Shown here one piece after another: positions 10,033-18,075 of a DNA stretch of 64,000 nt. The DNA is from Bacillus sp. ISL-41. Its GTDB lineage: Bacteria > Bacillota > Bacilli > Bacillales > Cytobacillaceae. The notes beneath the pieces are model-generated. The model worked only from the letters and a program-made list of their open reading frames with translations, ran no database searches and was not told where the DNA came from. How positions within the stretch are numbered: position 1 is the stretch's first letter; each line of letters starts with the position of its first letter. Both the position numbers and the translations under genes were made by a program. Where the stretch lies: assembly GCF_018613235.1 (NCBI RefSeq), contig NZ_JAGGQP010000016.1:145753-209752 (forward strand), read 5' to 3'.

Positions 10033-10594
10033 AGAATCCGCTCCTTTCAAGGATGATTTCCACTGCTTTCTTCGTTATTGGCGAACCGATTTTATAGTGG
10101 TCGCGGCGTGCCATTTTACCGATATCCCCTATTCCGATTATTAATGGGACATCAAGCGTATCCAAACAGTACACTGTATCTCCGTTAATTCTCCCCATTT
10201 CCAGTTCTGGAATTCCATGTTTGTCCACTCCATAGGGGGTGAGTTCACCTTCCCGGTCTATGCAAAAATCCACGCGGCTCCATTCCGCCATATGAGTTTT
10301 CGAAGCGACAGCAATCGCTCCAAGCACCTCAATATCTTCATGCTCAGCCACGTATTTAAGAGCTTTCTCTCCTGCTCCCTCTCCAAGAAAGCCACTATCA
10401 TCGAACATAACTAATACAGGATCCTTTGCAGCTTTTTTGATTAATTTAACAAGGTGCGGCCCCGAAAGGACAGAAGGATTGCCATGTGAAAGAGAGATGC
10501 ACCGCCCGCCTACTTCTGCAGCCACATGCTCAACTGCACGCCGGGCATAATCATCACCATCTGTAATTAAGATTACCTTCCTTTTTTCGGCCAT
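10016..10594 (-). CDS. spoVAEA: Stage V sporulation protein SpoVAEA
   Basis: A soluble 192-residue protein starting '[22 protein letters not shown]', with '[21 protein letters not shown]' and '[21 protein letters not shown]', a layout recognised as the SpoVAEA family (formerly the N-terminal part of SpoVAE). SpoVAEA is one of the seven spoVA products needed around dipicolinate movement in spores, though individually dispensable in B. subtilis. It follows spoVAB after only 104 bases, where spoVAC, spoVAD and spoVAEB would normally lie. Confidence 0.9.
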   Translation of the reverse strand: MAEKRKVILITDGDDYARRAVEHVAAEVGGRCISLSHGNPSVLSGPHLVKLIKKAAKDPVLVMFDDSGFLGEGAGEKALKYVAEHEDIEVLGAIAVASKTHMAEWSRVDFCIDREGELTPYGVDKHGIPELEMGRINGDTVYCLDTLDVPLIIGIGDIGKMARRDHYKIGSPITKKAVEIILERSGFYAKEQ

Positions 10595-10698
10595 TCTCTG
10601 CCGTCCTTTCTGCCATTCATTTTTTCCGGATTTATTATCGTTGCAGGTGTAGGCAGGGCAACTACTCCAGTCAAACTACCTATAGCTGCATTCAAAAA

Positions 10699-11121
10699 TC
10701 AACGTCCTACGAAATAAATCCAATGGAATAATGATCCGAATATTTTGCCCAGCACGATTGCCATCAACAATGTCTCAAGCTTGTCATCTACCCTGACTCT
10801 TTTAGCGAGGATCGGGAGTACATTCAGGACCTCTGTCAACGCAGCTGCCAGCATACCGACAAAGACGCCCCCTGCCAACCCAAGCGGAATAGTCACGTAA
10901 GGAGAGAAATTCATCACAGGATCTCTCAAGCTTCCTGCCGTTCCAAGCAGAGCTCCGAGTACCACTGCCCACTCATACCAGGAAATCAGTTTCATTGTCT
11001 TCGTCAGCTGTGTTAGCCTGGGAATCACTCCAAGAACCGATAAGAAAGCAACAAAACCAGACCCTACAGCAAGCCCGCTTGCCAGCCCGATAAGAACAAT
11101 GAACAAGACACTAATCGTCAT
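10699..11121 (-). CDS. spoVAB: Stage V sporulation protein SpoVAB
   Basis: A 140-residue membrane protein with four predicted helices and the family segment 'GSGFVAFLSVLGVIPRLTQLT' near residues 21-41, plus 'GLAGGVFVGMLAAALTEVLNVLPI' in the second half. Its ATG lies 10 bases inside the end of spoVAA, so the two are translationally coupled. SpoVAB is an inner-membrane component of the spoVA operon. Length and motif agree with B. subtilis SpoVAB (141 residues). Confidence 0.93.
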   Translation of the reverse strand: MTISVLFIVLIGLASGLAVGSGFVAFLSVLGVIPRLTQLTKTMKLISWYEWAVVLGALLGTAGSLRDPVMNFSPYVTIPLGLAGGVFVGMLAAALTEVLNVLPILAKRVRVDDKLETLLMAIVLGKIFGSLFHWIYFVGR

Positions 11122-11728
11122 TAAGATGTTTCACGCTTTCCTTGTTTTCATGCAGGATGACGTATTGATCAAGAGATTGCTGGTAATTGAACATTTCTAC
11201 TTCAAGCGGGCTCGGCTCTTCATTTAGCCTCTTTTTGAATACATGGTTAAAGAACAGGATCATGCCCAGACCAATGCCGATTGAATAGGGAATCTGGAAT
11301 AACAGCGGCTTCGCAACTTCCTTTCCTGTCATAATAAAATAAAGCCGCTGATGCACCGACTGCATGCTGACATCTTCGTGGAAGTTCATGATAGTCAACG
11401 CTGCACCGAAAAATAGCAGGAACCACACAAGGATAAAGAAGGGAACCGACATCCCCTTTTTCTTGTAAATCACTTCGATGATCGTTTGAGGAGGCCCAAC
11501 AGTCTGGATTTCATGATCAGGATATATCCCAGCAATGAAACGAATGACCTTCATGACATCGATAATGTGAATATGGTCCTTCGGCATAATCTTTTTAACT
11601 TGAAGAGAGGCCAGTTCCTGAAATATATCTTCGCTGGCAATGATCTGCGCAATATCCTTTAACAAAAGTGATTGCTCAGGTTTGACCTGAACGCGATTCC
11701 GCATACGGATATAAATCGTTTTTTCCAT
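11111..11728 (-). CDS. spoVAA: Stage V sporulation protein SpoVAA
   Basis: The 205-residue product has an N-terminal cytoplasmic domain (MEKTIYIRMRNRV), two membrane helices around residues 92-115 and 135-155, and the strongly conserved 'NHVFKKRLNEEPSPLEVEMFNYQ' before the C-terminus. I start it at the ATG at 11728, whose GGAAGTGA site and alignment to 'MERRIFIRLRHRV' of B. subtilis fit better than the GTG at 11746. First gene of the spoVA operon; a sigma-G-like promoter lies just upstream. Confidence 0.93.
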   Translation of the reverse strand: MEKTIYIRMRNRVQVKPEQSLLLKDIAQIIASEDIFQELASLQVKKIMPKDHIHIIDVMKVIRFIAGIYPDHEIQTVGPPQTIIEVIYKKKGMSVPFFILVWFLLFFGAALTIMNFHEDVSMQSVHQRLYFIMTGKEVAKPLLFQIPYSIGIGLGMILFFNHVFKKRLNEEPSPLEVEMFNYQQSLDQYVILHENKESVKHLNDD

Positions 11729-11765
11729 CAGATTCACTTCCAACACAGTGTTTTCCTCGTATATT

Positions 11766-11794
11766 TAGTATGGATTCCTGCAGTTATTTCATGA
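11766..11794 (-). promoter_or_regulatory. Putative sigma-G promoter of the spoVA operon
   Basis: On the minus strand TCATG, a 17-base spacer and CATACTA lie about 40 bases ahead of spoVAA. CATACTA is a full match to the sigma-F/sigma-G -10 consensus; the -35 has one mismatch to the G-H-A-T-R pattern. The spoVA operon is a known sigma-G target in B. subtilis. Confidence 0.55.
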
Positions 11795-11875
11795 AGTCCA
11801 ATAATTGGTTAAGATGGGATGCGCATTAGAGAGAAAGACGATGATTAGGTTATTGTGGAAGGACTAGTTGGGTTT

Positions 11876-12183
11876 ATTGGTGACCTGTTTTTTCAGATTC
11901 TTGATTTTTTGGCCACCAATATGCCTCATTGGTGACCTCTTTTTCCAGAATTTTGATTTTTCGGGCGCCAATACGCTTCATTGGTGACCTATTTTTCCAG
12001 TATCTTGATTTTCTGGGCACCAATATGCTTCATTGGTGACCTATTTTTCCAGTATCTTGATTTTCCGGGCACCAATATGCCTTATTGGTGACCTATTTTT
12101 CCAGAATTTTGATTTTTCGGGTGCCATACGCTATATTGGTGATCTCTTTTCCTAGTAACTGGGATTTCCGAGCATTATTACGC
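11876..12183. repeat. 52-bp tandem hairpin array A (five to six units)
   Basis: ATTGGTGA begins at 11876, 11928, 11980, 12032, 12084 and 12135, giving a 52-bp period (last step 51). Each unit is 45 bp with inverted ends (ATTGGTGACC ... GGGCACCAAT) followed by a 7-bp linker such as ATGCTTC. The middle four units are nearly identical; the sixth has decayed. This array fills most of the 11.75-12.2 kb gap between the spoVA promoter and the sigF terminator. No open frame is credible inside it. Confidence 0.9.
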
Positions 12184-12200
12184 CTCTTTTTCCTGCAGAC

Positions 12201-12234
12201 AAAAAAGCCATATGGATTCAAAGATCCATACGGC
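12201..12234 (-). terminator. Terminator at the end of sigF
   Basis: On the minus strand GCCGTATGGAT and ATCCATATGGC pair around a short loop and run into six T. The 5' arm lies inside the last codons of sigF, ending the dacF-spoIIA transcript. Confidence 0.85.
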
Positions 12235-12976
12235 CTTTCATTTGCTGCAGTATTTTCTTTTCGAGACGTGAAACCTGGACTTGGGATATTCCCAGGCGGA
12301 CTGCGACCTCGGACTGAGTCTGATCCTTATAGTACCTCAAATACACGATCAGTCTTTCCCGTTCGTCGAGCTCGTTAATTGCCTCTTTTAATGCAATTTT
12401 ATCAAACCAGCGGCCTTCTTCCCCGTTGTCAATCTGGTCTAGCAGGGTAATTGGGTCGCCGTCGTTTTCGTACACCGTTTCATGGATGGATGCCGGACTG
12501 CGGCTTGCTTCCTGTGCCATGATCACATCTTCAGGCGAGAGTTCCAGAAACTCGGCAATTTCATTGACAGTTGGTACCCTGCCCAATGTTTTGGAAAGCT
12601 CATCCTTCGCTTTCCTTATCTTATTTCCGGTTTCTTTTAGTGACCTGCTTACCTTCACGGTGCCGTCATCCCTGATGAAACGCTGGATTTCACCAATGAT
12701 CATTGGAACGGCATACGTCGAAAACTTTACGTCATACGAGAGGTCAAATTTATCAACTGATTTCAAGAGGCCGATGCTGCCAATCTGGAACAGGTCGTCA
12801 GGTTCATATCCCCTGTTGAGGAAGCGCTGGACGACAGACCATACGAGTCGCATATTTTTCTGGACGATTAAGTCCCTGGCCCCCTGGTCACCCTGCTGGC
12901 TTCTCAAAATCAGTTCTTTGACTTCATGGTCCTTAAGATACGTTTGGCTATTATCCTTTTTTACCTCCACATCCAT
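12218..12976 (-). CDS. sigF: RNA polymerase sporulation sigma factor SigF
   Basis: Sigma-F is the first forespore-specific sigma factor. The 252-residue protein shows region 2 ('NMRLVWSVVQRFLNRGYEPDDLFQIGSIGLLKSVDKFDLSYDVKFSTYAVPMIIGEIQRFIRDDGTVKVSRSLKE' read across residues 42-115), region 3 and the region 4 helix-turn-helix 'TQSEVAVRLGISQVQVSRLEKKIL'. It is held inactive by SpoIIAB encoded 14 bases upstream. Start ATG at 12976 has AAGGGAG in front. Length and operon position leave no doubt between sigF and the related sigG. Confidence 0.97.
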   Translation of the reverse strand: MDVEVKKDNSQTYLKDHEVKELILRSQQGDQGARDLIVQKNMRLVWSVVQRFLNRGYEPDDLFQIGSIGLLKSVDKFDLSYDVKFSTYAVPMIIGEIQRFIRDDGTVKVSRSLKETGNKIRKAKDELSKTLGRVPTVNEIAEFLELSPEDVIMAQEASRSPASIHETVYENDGDPITLLDQIDNGEEGRWFDKIALKEAINELDERERLIVYLRYYKDQTQSEVAVRLGISQVQVSRLEKKILQQMKGRMDL

Positions 12977-12989
12977 AGGCAGAACTCCC

Positions 12990-13430
12990 TTAATTGCACA
13001 GCGCTTTGCTCTTTGACAGGTGCTTTTTCAAACGAATCTCTGTCCCAAAGCCGGGCTCTGATCTCACTTGTACTTCGTCCATGAAATTTTCCATAATCGT
13101 AAAGCCCATACCGGACCTTTCAAGTTCAGGCTTGGATGTAAACAGAGGCTGCATGGCTTCATCGATATCTGGAATCCCAATTCCTTCGTCCTTAATCAGC
13201 ATTTCCACAGTTCCATCCTGAATCATCACAGAAATAAACACTTTCCCATCTGGATTACTTTCATATCCATGAATGATCGCGTTCGTTACCGCTTCCGATA
13301 CTACCGTCTTTATTTCGGTCAGTTCATCCATCGTTGGGTCCAGCTGGGCGATGAATGCAGCAACCGTCACACGGGCGAAAGATTCATTTTGGCTTAGTGC
13401 GCTAAAATGAAGATTCATTTCATTCTTCAT
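12990..13430 (-). CDS. spoIIAB: Anti-sigma F factor and serine kinase SpoIIAB
   Basis: A GHKL-type kinase of 146 residues that binds sigma-F and phosphorylates SpoIIAA. The N-box is '[20 protein letters not shown]' (about residues 43-62), and the G1/G2 boxes are '[42 protein letters not shown]'. Length equals that of B. subtilis SpoIIAB. The ATG follows the spoIIAA stop by three bases, behind GGGGGTTGC, so translation is coupled. Confidence 0.97.
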   Translation of the reverse strand: MKNEMNLHFSALSQNESFARVTVAAFIAQLDPTMDELTEIKTVVSEAVTNAIIHGYESNPDGKVFISVMIQDGTVEMLIKDEGIGIPDIDEAMQPLFTSKPELERSGMGFTIMENFMDEVQVRSEPGFGTEIRLKKHLSKSKALCN

Positions 13431-13433
13431 GTA

Positions 13434-13784
13434 TCAAGCAACCCCCAATCTCTCTAATGCATATTCTTCTGACGGTTCAAGACGGATAATCTTGAATAAA
13501 CCCGACATGTCAAATAACCTCTTGATTGGCGGAGAAATTGCACAAACGACCATCTCTCCATGAAGCTGCTTGATTTGTTTATACCTTCCTAAAACTACCC
13601 CTAGACCCGAACTATCCATAAAGGTGAGGTGTTCAAGGTTCAAGACAATGTGGCGGACTTCTTCGTTTTCAAGGGCTTTTGTTGCCTGCTCGCGAAGCTG
13701 GTCTGCAGTATGATGATCTAATTCACCGCTAACTCGAATCAATAAGACGTCATGCTTCACTTCAATATCAATGTTAAGACTCAC
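13434..13784 (-). CDS. spoIIAA: Anti-sigma F factor antagonist SpoIIAA
   Basis: A 116-residue STAS-domain protein. The phosphorylation site is the first serine pair of '[19 protein letters not shown]' (about residues 53-71). Dephosphorylated SpoIIAA frees sigma-F from SpoIIAB. It starts with GTG at 13784, 9 bases after AAGGAGG. The gene is separated from dacF by about 140 bases that contain a sigma-H promoter, so the regulatory trio can be switched on at the start of sporulation without dacF. Confidence 0.97.
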   Translation of the reverse strand: MSLNIDIEVKHDVLLIRVSGELDHHTADQLREQATKALENEEVRHIVLNLEHLTFMDSSGLGVVLGRYKQIKQLHGEMVVCAISPPIKRLFDMSGLFKIIRLEPSEEYALERLGVA

Positions 13785-13817
13785 TATCCAAAGCCTCCTT
13801 ATCTGGTATAGTGAGTC

Positions 13818-13847
13818 AAATTCTCCATTGATTAAGACAAATCCTTC
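13818..13847 (-). promoter_or_regulatory. Sigma-H promoter of spoIIAA-spoIIAB-sigF
   Basis: On the minus strand GAAGGATTT, a 12-base spacer and GGAGAATTT lie 34 bases ahead of the spoIIAA start. Both boxes fit the sigma-H consensus (R-N-A-G-G-A-W-W-W and R-N-N-G-A-A-T-W-W). In B. subtilis this operon is transcribed by sigma-H with Spo0A~P. A Spo0A box (TGTCGAA, on the minus strand near 13900: TTGTCGAAAA) lies about 55 bases further upstream, which fits that control. Confidence 0.8.
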
Positions 13848-13926
13848 TTAAGAACAAAACTAGTGCCTATTCGCTAAAACTAGATGGAATGGCAGAGTTT
13901 TCGACAATTCTAGTTGAAAATTTGGA

Positions 13927-15105
13927 TTATTGCTGGCTTCCTGCTCTTGTAAACATCCCGAACGAGCGTTTATACAGGATCCACCAGCTGGCTTTCTCCA
14001 CCTTTGCATCGGCAACTAGAGGTGTTTCTGCAAGGGTTTTTCCGTCTTTGACCAGCTTCAAAGTACCTACTCTGTCACCCTTTTCGACAGGTGCTTTAAG
14101 ACTTTTATTCAAAGTGATTTTCTGTTTTACATCCTTTACGTCTGCTCCCTTTTTGGTCAATAGAGATACACTTTCAGATGTAACAGCGTTTATTGTCTTC
14201 TGGTCTCCTTTGCTAATGGCCGCTTTCCCAAGTGCATGTCCTTTCTTGAACATAGGATGCGTCTGGTACTGGCTGAAGGCATAATCCAGCATTTTCGTTA
14301 CCTGTGCATTCCTGGCCTTGGAAGTAGGCGCCCCAAACACGACTGCAATCGCACGCATGCCATCCTTTTGAGCAGTAGCCGTCAAGCAATATTTGGCTTC
14401 ATTTGTGAAACCTGTTTTCAGCCCATCCACTCCAGGATAAAAGCGCACGAGCTTATTCGTATTGACCAGCCAGAATTTTTTATCAGAGTCCTCACGGAGA
14501 TAATCTTCATACGTTCCGGTGAACTTGGTGATTTTTTCGTACTTCAGCAATTCTTTCGCCATCATGGCCATGTCATACGCCGAGCTGTAATGCCCATCAA
14601 CAGGCAATCCGGTCGTGTTCTTGAATACTGTATTCTTCAGTCCGAGCTCTTTTACTTTTTCATTCATCATTTTGACGAATGCTTCTTCAGAGCCGCCAAT
14701 TCGCTCAGCCATCGCCACAGACGCATCATTGCCAGAGCCGATTGCGATTCCTTTCAGCAATTGCTCAACTGTCATTTCTTCTCCTGGCTCAAGGAAGATT
14801 TGAGAACCTCCCATTGAAGCTGCATATTCACTGGCACGGACCTTTTCGTCCATCTTCAGCCTTCCTTCATCGAGCGCTTCCATGATCAAAAGCATCGTCA
14901 TGATTTTGGTCATGCTCGCAGGCGGCAGCTTTTCATGACTGTTCTTATCAAATAGAACCTGACCAGTATCACGTTCAATTAAAATAGCTGAACTGGCGTC
15001 ATCGGCCAGTCCCGAGTCTCCTTCATTTGCATATCCTTTTGGGGAGATCATTGCAGCGCCCATCATAAAAACAAGCAGTAAACTCGTCAACTTTTTCAGA
15101 TTCAT
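13927..15105 (-). CDS. dacF: D-alanyl-D-alanine carboxypeptidase DacF
   Basis: A sporulation penicillin-binding protein of 392 residues. It has a signal peptide (MNLKKLTSLLLVFMMGAAM), the S-x-x-K 'ASMTKIM', S-G-N 'GSGNDAS' and K-T-G 'GLKTGFTNEAKY' active-site motifs, and a C-terminal PBP5-C domain with an amphipathic tail. Start is the ATG at 15105 with AGGAGG 8-9 bases upstream; the frame runs open much further but crosses the terminator and repeat, so that part is not coding. As in B. subtilis it heads the spoIIA operon. Together with DacB it sets cortex cross-linking. Confidence 0.94.
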   Translation of the reverse strand: MNLKKLTSLLLVFMMGAAMISPKGYANEGDSGLADDASSAILIERDTGQVLFDKNSHEKLPPASMTKIMTMLLIMEALDEGRLKMDEKVRASEYAASMGGSQIFLEPGEEMTVEQLLKGIAIGSGNDASVAMAERIGGSEEAFVKMMNEKVKELGLKNTVFKNTTGLPVDGHYSSAYDMAMMAKELLKYEKITKFTGTYEDYLREDSDKKFWLVNTNKLVRFYPGVDGLKTGFTNEAKYCLTATAQKDGMRAIAVVFGAPTSKARNAQVTKMLDYAFSQYQTHPMFKKGHALGKAAISKGDQKTINAVTSESVSLLTKKGADVKDVKQKITLNKSLKAPVEKGDRVGTLKLVKDGKTLAETPLVADAKVEKASWWILYKRSFGMFTRAGSQQ

Positions 15106-15195
15106 GGCCATAACCCTCCTATCTTTATAGGGTCTATTTTTTCCAATGAATCCATTTTTATACAAACAAGGTATATAAATCCGATATTTTGCACA

Positions 15196-15222
15196 GAAAA
15201 AAGCGAAGAGTTGCCTCTTCGC
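15196..15222 (-). terminator. Hairpin with T run upstream of dacF
   Basis: GCGAAGAG-TTGC-CTCTTCGC followed on the minus strand by TTTTTT. By strand it would end a transcript coming from pdp, not dacF's own. The 22 bases 15201-15222 recur exactly at 15856-15877 on the other side of the IS remnant. Confidence 0.7.
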
Positions 15223-15293
15223 ATCAGACTGTAGACAAACTCGATGGAAATCGAACTTGCCTACAGTCTTTTTTGTTTGGTGGAAAATGGGAG

Positions 15294-15429
15294 CTGTTGA
15301 TTTCCGTTCCAGGCGCTTCGCTTTCCGCGGGGCCGGCGGTGAGCCTCTTCGACGCCGTTGGCGCCTGCGGGGTCTCACCTGTCCGTCTGATCCCGCAGGA
15401 GTCTACGCGCCTTCCACTCCAATCAACAG
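15294..15429. repeat. Palindrome-ended intergenic repeat, copy 1
   Basis: A 136-bp GC-rich element bounded by CTGTTGATT and AATCAACAG. Inside, AGGCGCTTCGCTTTCCGCGG and GCGCGCCTTCC-type ends, GGTCTCAC and a CCCGCAGG segment can fold on themselves. A second, longer copy with the same ends is at 26951-27204. The 370 bases between the dacF start and the transposase remnant contain this, the terminator at 15196 and a hairpin with GACTGTAG/CTACAGTC arms at about 15227-15270, but no gene. Confidence 0.85.
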
Positions 15430-15474
15430 GAGTTTCTATACTTAGCGTGGAACTAAATATAAGTCAATTTTAAA

Positions 15475-15756
15475 ATGAACCATATAACGCTTGAGGTGGT
15501 AACCCGCCATATCTGGCAAGAGTATGCGGAAGAAGCGGACCACTTGAGGCACAATCAGGAAGAAGTAAAAGAAATCTATGCGAAGCGTAAGGAAACCATT
15601 GAGCGTGTATTCGCAGATGCAATAGAAAAGCATGGTATGCGTTGGACAACACTAAGGGGACTTAAAAAATTGTCGATGCAGGCGATGCTTACTTTCGCTG
15701 CACTGAACCTGAAGAAGATGGCCAACTGGACTTGGAGAAGTCCAGTAAGGGCCTAG
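15475..15756 (+). pseudogene. IS1182-family transposase, C-terminal remnant
   Basis: The frame contains 'IYAKRKETIERVFADAIEKHGMRWTTLRGLKKLSMQAMLTFAALNLKKM', read here in parts: it is the conserved C-terminal end of IS1182-type DDE transposases. Only about 93 codons remain of a protein that is normally around 450-550 residues, so the N-terminal and catalytic parts are gone. After the stop, a palindromic end with 'TTCGGAATGAGACCATTCCGAA' halves (about 15815-15836) may be the former right terminus. The fragment is inert on its own. Confidence 0.85.
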
Positions 15757-15854
15757 AAGTATAGCGAAGAGAGTCTATTTTCCTTGAAAAATCAGATGAA
15801 ATCCCAAAAGGGGTTCGGAATGAGACCATTCCGAACTTCTTCTGTCTACAAACT

Positions 15855-15880
15855 GAAGCGAAGAGTTGCCTCTTCGCTTC
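15855..15880 (-). terminator. Hairpin after pdp
   Basis: An 11-bp perfect stem (GAAGCGAAGAG, loop TTGC) lies 13 bases beyond the pdp stop. It lacks a T run on the minus strand, so it may only be half of the original terminator, the T-rich part now lying at 15196 on the far side of the IS remnant. Confidence 0.5.
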
Positions 15881-15892
15881 CAGTGATCTTAT

Positions 15893-17197
15893 CTACTCTG
15901 TAATTTCTTCATGAACCAAAATCGGTGCATCAACATGTTCGTCTGTCACCTTAATATTTTCATAAAGCATTTCTTTCACTTCGTTTACATCCTCGAAGTT
16001 GCTGTAAATTGTTAGAAGTGATTCTCCTTTTTCTACCTTGTCACCAATTTTCTTGCGAAGCACAAGGCCGACTGCCAGGTCGATAACAGATTCCTTTGTA
16101 GCTCTTCCTGCACCTAGCAGCATGGCTGCTGTTCCTACTTCATCAGCGACGATTTCAGATACATAGCCTGCTGCTTTGGCTTCAAGCTCGAAGGTGTATT
16201 TTGCCTGAGGAAGCCTGCTTGGATCATCGACTACGGATGCATCACCGCCCTGGGATGCCAGGAATACTTTGAATGTTTCAAGTGCAGTTCCGTTCTTGAT
16301 CACTTCTTCCAGCTTGCTGCGTGCCTCTCCAAGGGACTCAGCCTTCCCAGCGAGGAATACCATATGGCTTCCGAGCGTCAAGCAAAGTTCAGTCAGGTCT
16401 TCTGGACCTTCACCCTTCAATGTATCAATCGCTTCCTTCACCTCTAAAGCGTTTCCGATCGCATAGCCAAGCGGTTGGCTCATATCGGAAATGACAGCCA
16501 TTGTCCTGCGGCCGACATTATTTCCGATGCGGACCATCGCCTTAGCCAGATCACGTGAATCGTCAAGAGTCTTCATGAATGCTCCAGCACCTGTTTTAAC
16601 ATCCAGGACGATTGCATCAGCACCTGCGGCAATCTTCTTGCTCATGATGGAGCTTGCAATCAAGGGAATGCTGTCCACTGTTGCCGTTACATCACGCAAA
16701 GAATAAAGCTTTTTATCAGCCGGAGTCAGGTTTCCACTCTGGCCGATGACTGCGATTTTATTTTTATTGACAAGATCGATGAATTCTTCATTGTCGATTT
16801 CAACATGGAATCCTTCAACAGCCTCCAGCTTGTCGATGGTTCCTCCTGTGTGGCCAAGTCCGCGTCCGGACATTTTTGCAACCGGGACACCCAAAGCTGC
16901 CACTAAAGGCCCTAGAACAAGAGTCGTTGTATCACCTACACCACCTGTAGAATGCTTATCGACTTTCACGCCTTCAATCGCTGATAGGTCAATCTGGTCA
17001 CCAGACTTCACCATTGCCATTGTAAGGTCTGCGCGTTCTTTTTCCGTCATACCCTGGAAAAAAATCGCCATTGTCAGCGCACTTACCTGGTAGTCAGGAA
17101 TCGAGCCTTCTGTATATCCATCCACAAAAAACTGGATTTCTTCAGTTGATAATTCATGTCCGTCTCGCTTTTTTTCGATAACGTCAACCATTCTCAT
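15893..17197 (-). CDS. pdp: Pyrimidine-nucleoside phosphorylase
   Basis: This enzyme splits thymidine, deoxyuridine and uridine with phosphate to base and (deoxy)ribose 1-phosphate. The 434-residue protein has the family signature '[18 protein letters not shown]' near residues 108-125, the phosphate/pyrimidine residues '[23 protein letters not shown]', and '[18 protein letters not shown]'. Start is ATG at 17197 behind GTGGTGA, giving the known N-terminus [10 protein letters not shown]. It is the last gene of drm-pnp-pdp, the same order as in B. subtilis, and feeds phosphopentomutase. Confidence 0.96.
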   Translation of the reverse strand: MRMVDVIEKKRDGHELSTEEIQFFVDGYTEGSIPDYQVSALTMAIFFQGMTEKERADLTMAMVKSGDQIDLSAIEGVKVDKHSTGGVGDTTTLVLGPLVAALGVPVAKMSGRGLGHTGGTIDKLEAVEGFHVEIDNEEFIDLVNKNKIAVIGQSGNLTPADKKLYSLRDVTATVDSIPLIASSIMSKKIAAGADAIVLDVKTGAGAFMKTLDDSRDLAKAMVRIGNNVGRRTMAVISDMSQPLGYAIGNALEVKEAIDTLKGEGPEDLTELCLTLGSHMVFLAGKAESLGEARSKLEEVIKNGTALETFKVFLASQGGDASVVDDPSRLPQAKYTFELEAKAAGYVSEIVADEVGTAAMLLGAGRATKESVIDLAVGLVLRKKIGDKVEKGESLLTIYSNFEDVNEVKEMLYENIKVTDEHVDAPILVHEEITE

Positions 17198-17238
17198 CAT
17201 TATCACCACTTATTATTATTTAGCCGATAAGCTATTAA

Positions 17239-18063
17239 TTATTTCTGTCCCAGCGTTTTTACGATTTCATTTACAAGCAAAAGGAAGCTTGACTTCACCT
17301 TTTCAGTTGTTTCGATTACCTCATCATGGCTCAATGGCTGGTCAAGAATTCCAGCAGCCATATTAGAAATGCAAGAGATTCCCAAGACTTCCAAACCAGA
17401 ATGTCTTGCTACCATGACTTCAGGAACGGTCGACATACCAACTGCATCTCCGCCCATTGTACGAATCATCCGTACCTCAGCAGGTGTTTCGTAAACTGGC
17501 CCAGGGTTGCCAAAATATACTCCCTCTTTCACTTGAAGGTTGTTCTTGTCAGCAACCTCTTTAGCGACTGCTCTTAATTTCTTTGAGTATGCTTCGCTCA
17601 TATCAGGGAAACGCACGCCGAAACGTGAATCGTTTGGTCCAATCAACGGATTTGTTCCCATATTGTTGATATGGTCTGTAATGATCACCAAATCGCCTGG
17701 CTCAAAGCTCTCGTTGACGCCGCCAGCTGCGTTCGTAACGACCAGTTTTTCAATTCCAAGTTCTTTCATGACGCGCACCGGAAAAGTTACCTTATCCATG
17801 CTATAGCCTTCGTAAAAATGGAAACGCCCCTGCATGGCGATTACTTCAACACCGCTAAGCTGTCCGCAAACAAGCTGGCCAGCGTGGCCTTCTACAGTCG
17901 AAACCGGAAAGCCTGGAATCTCGTTGTAAGGAATCTTAACCGGGTTTTCGATGTCATCAGCAAGAACACCAAGTCCAGAACCGAGAATCAACCCGATTTT
18001 CGGCTGTTGCTTAAGCTTATCATTTATAAAAGATGCTGCATTTTGAATTTGATTGTAATCCAT
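17239..18063 (-). CDS. punA: Purine-nucleoside phosphorylase (trimeric type)
   Basis: Cleaves guanosine and inosine type nucleosides to the free purine and ribose 1-phosphate. The 274-residue protein shows '[18 protein letters not shown]', '[19 protein letters not shown]', '[25 protein letters not shown]' and '[16 protein letters not shown]', all of the low-molecular-mass trimeric PNP family (PupG of B. subtilis). ATG at 18063 has AGGAG 8 bases upstream. It sits between drm and pdp with 12 and 41 base gaps. Confidence 0.95.
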   Translation of the reverse strand: MDYNQIQNAASFINDKLKQQPKIGLILGSGLGVLADDIENPVKIPYNEIPGFPVSTVEGHAGQLVCGQLSGVEVIAMQGRFHFYEGYSMDKVTFPVRVMKELGIEKLVVTNAAGGVNESFEPGDLVIITDHINNMGTNPLIGPNDSRFGVRFPDMSEAYSKKLRAVAKEVADKNNLQVKEGVYFGNPGPVYETPAEVRMIRTMGGDAVGMSTVPEVMVARHSGLEVLGISCISNMAAGILDQPLSHDEVIETTEKVKSSFLLLVNEIVKTLGQK

Positions 18064-18075
18064 GTAATCCACTCC

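Noticed and set aside
10595..10698. Recognisable remnant of spoVAC, spoVAD or spoVAEB
   Set aside because: The frame is open across the gap but its translation does not match any part of these proteins that I recall.
11876..12183. CRISPR-like array
   Set aside because: Units are repeated through their whole length with no unique spacers, period is 52 bp, and there are no cas genes.
15106..15378. N-terminal extension of dacF
   Set aside because: The open frame crosses a terminator hairpin and the palindromic repeat; the ATG at 15105 has a ribosome-binding site and a signal peptide directly after it.
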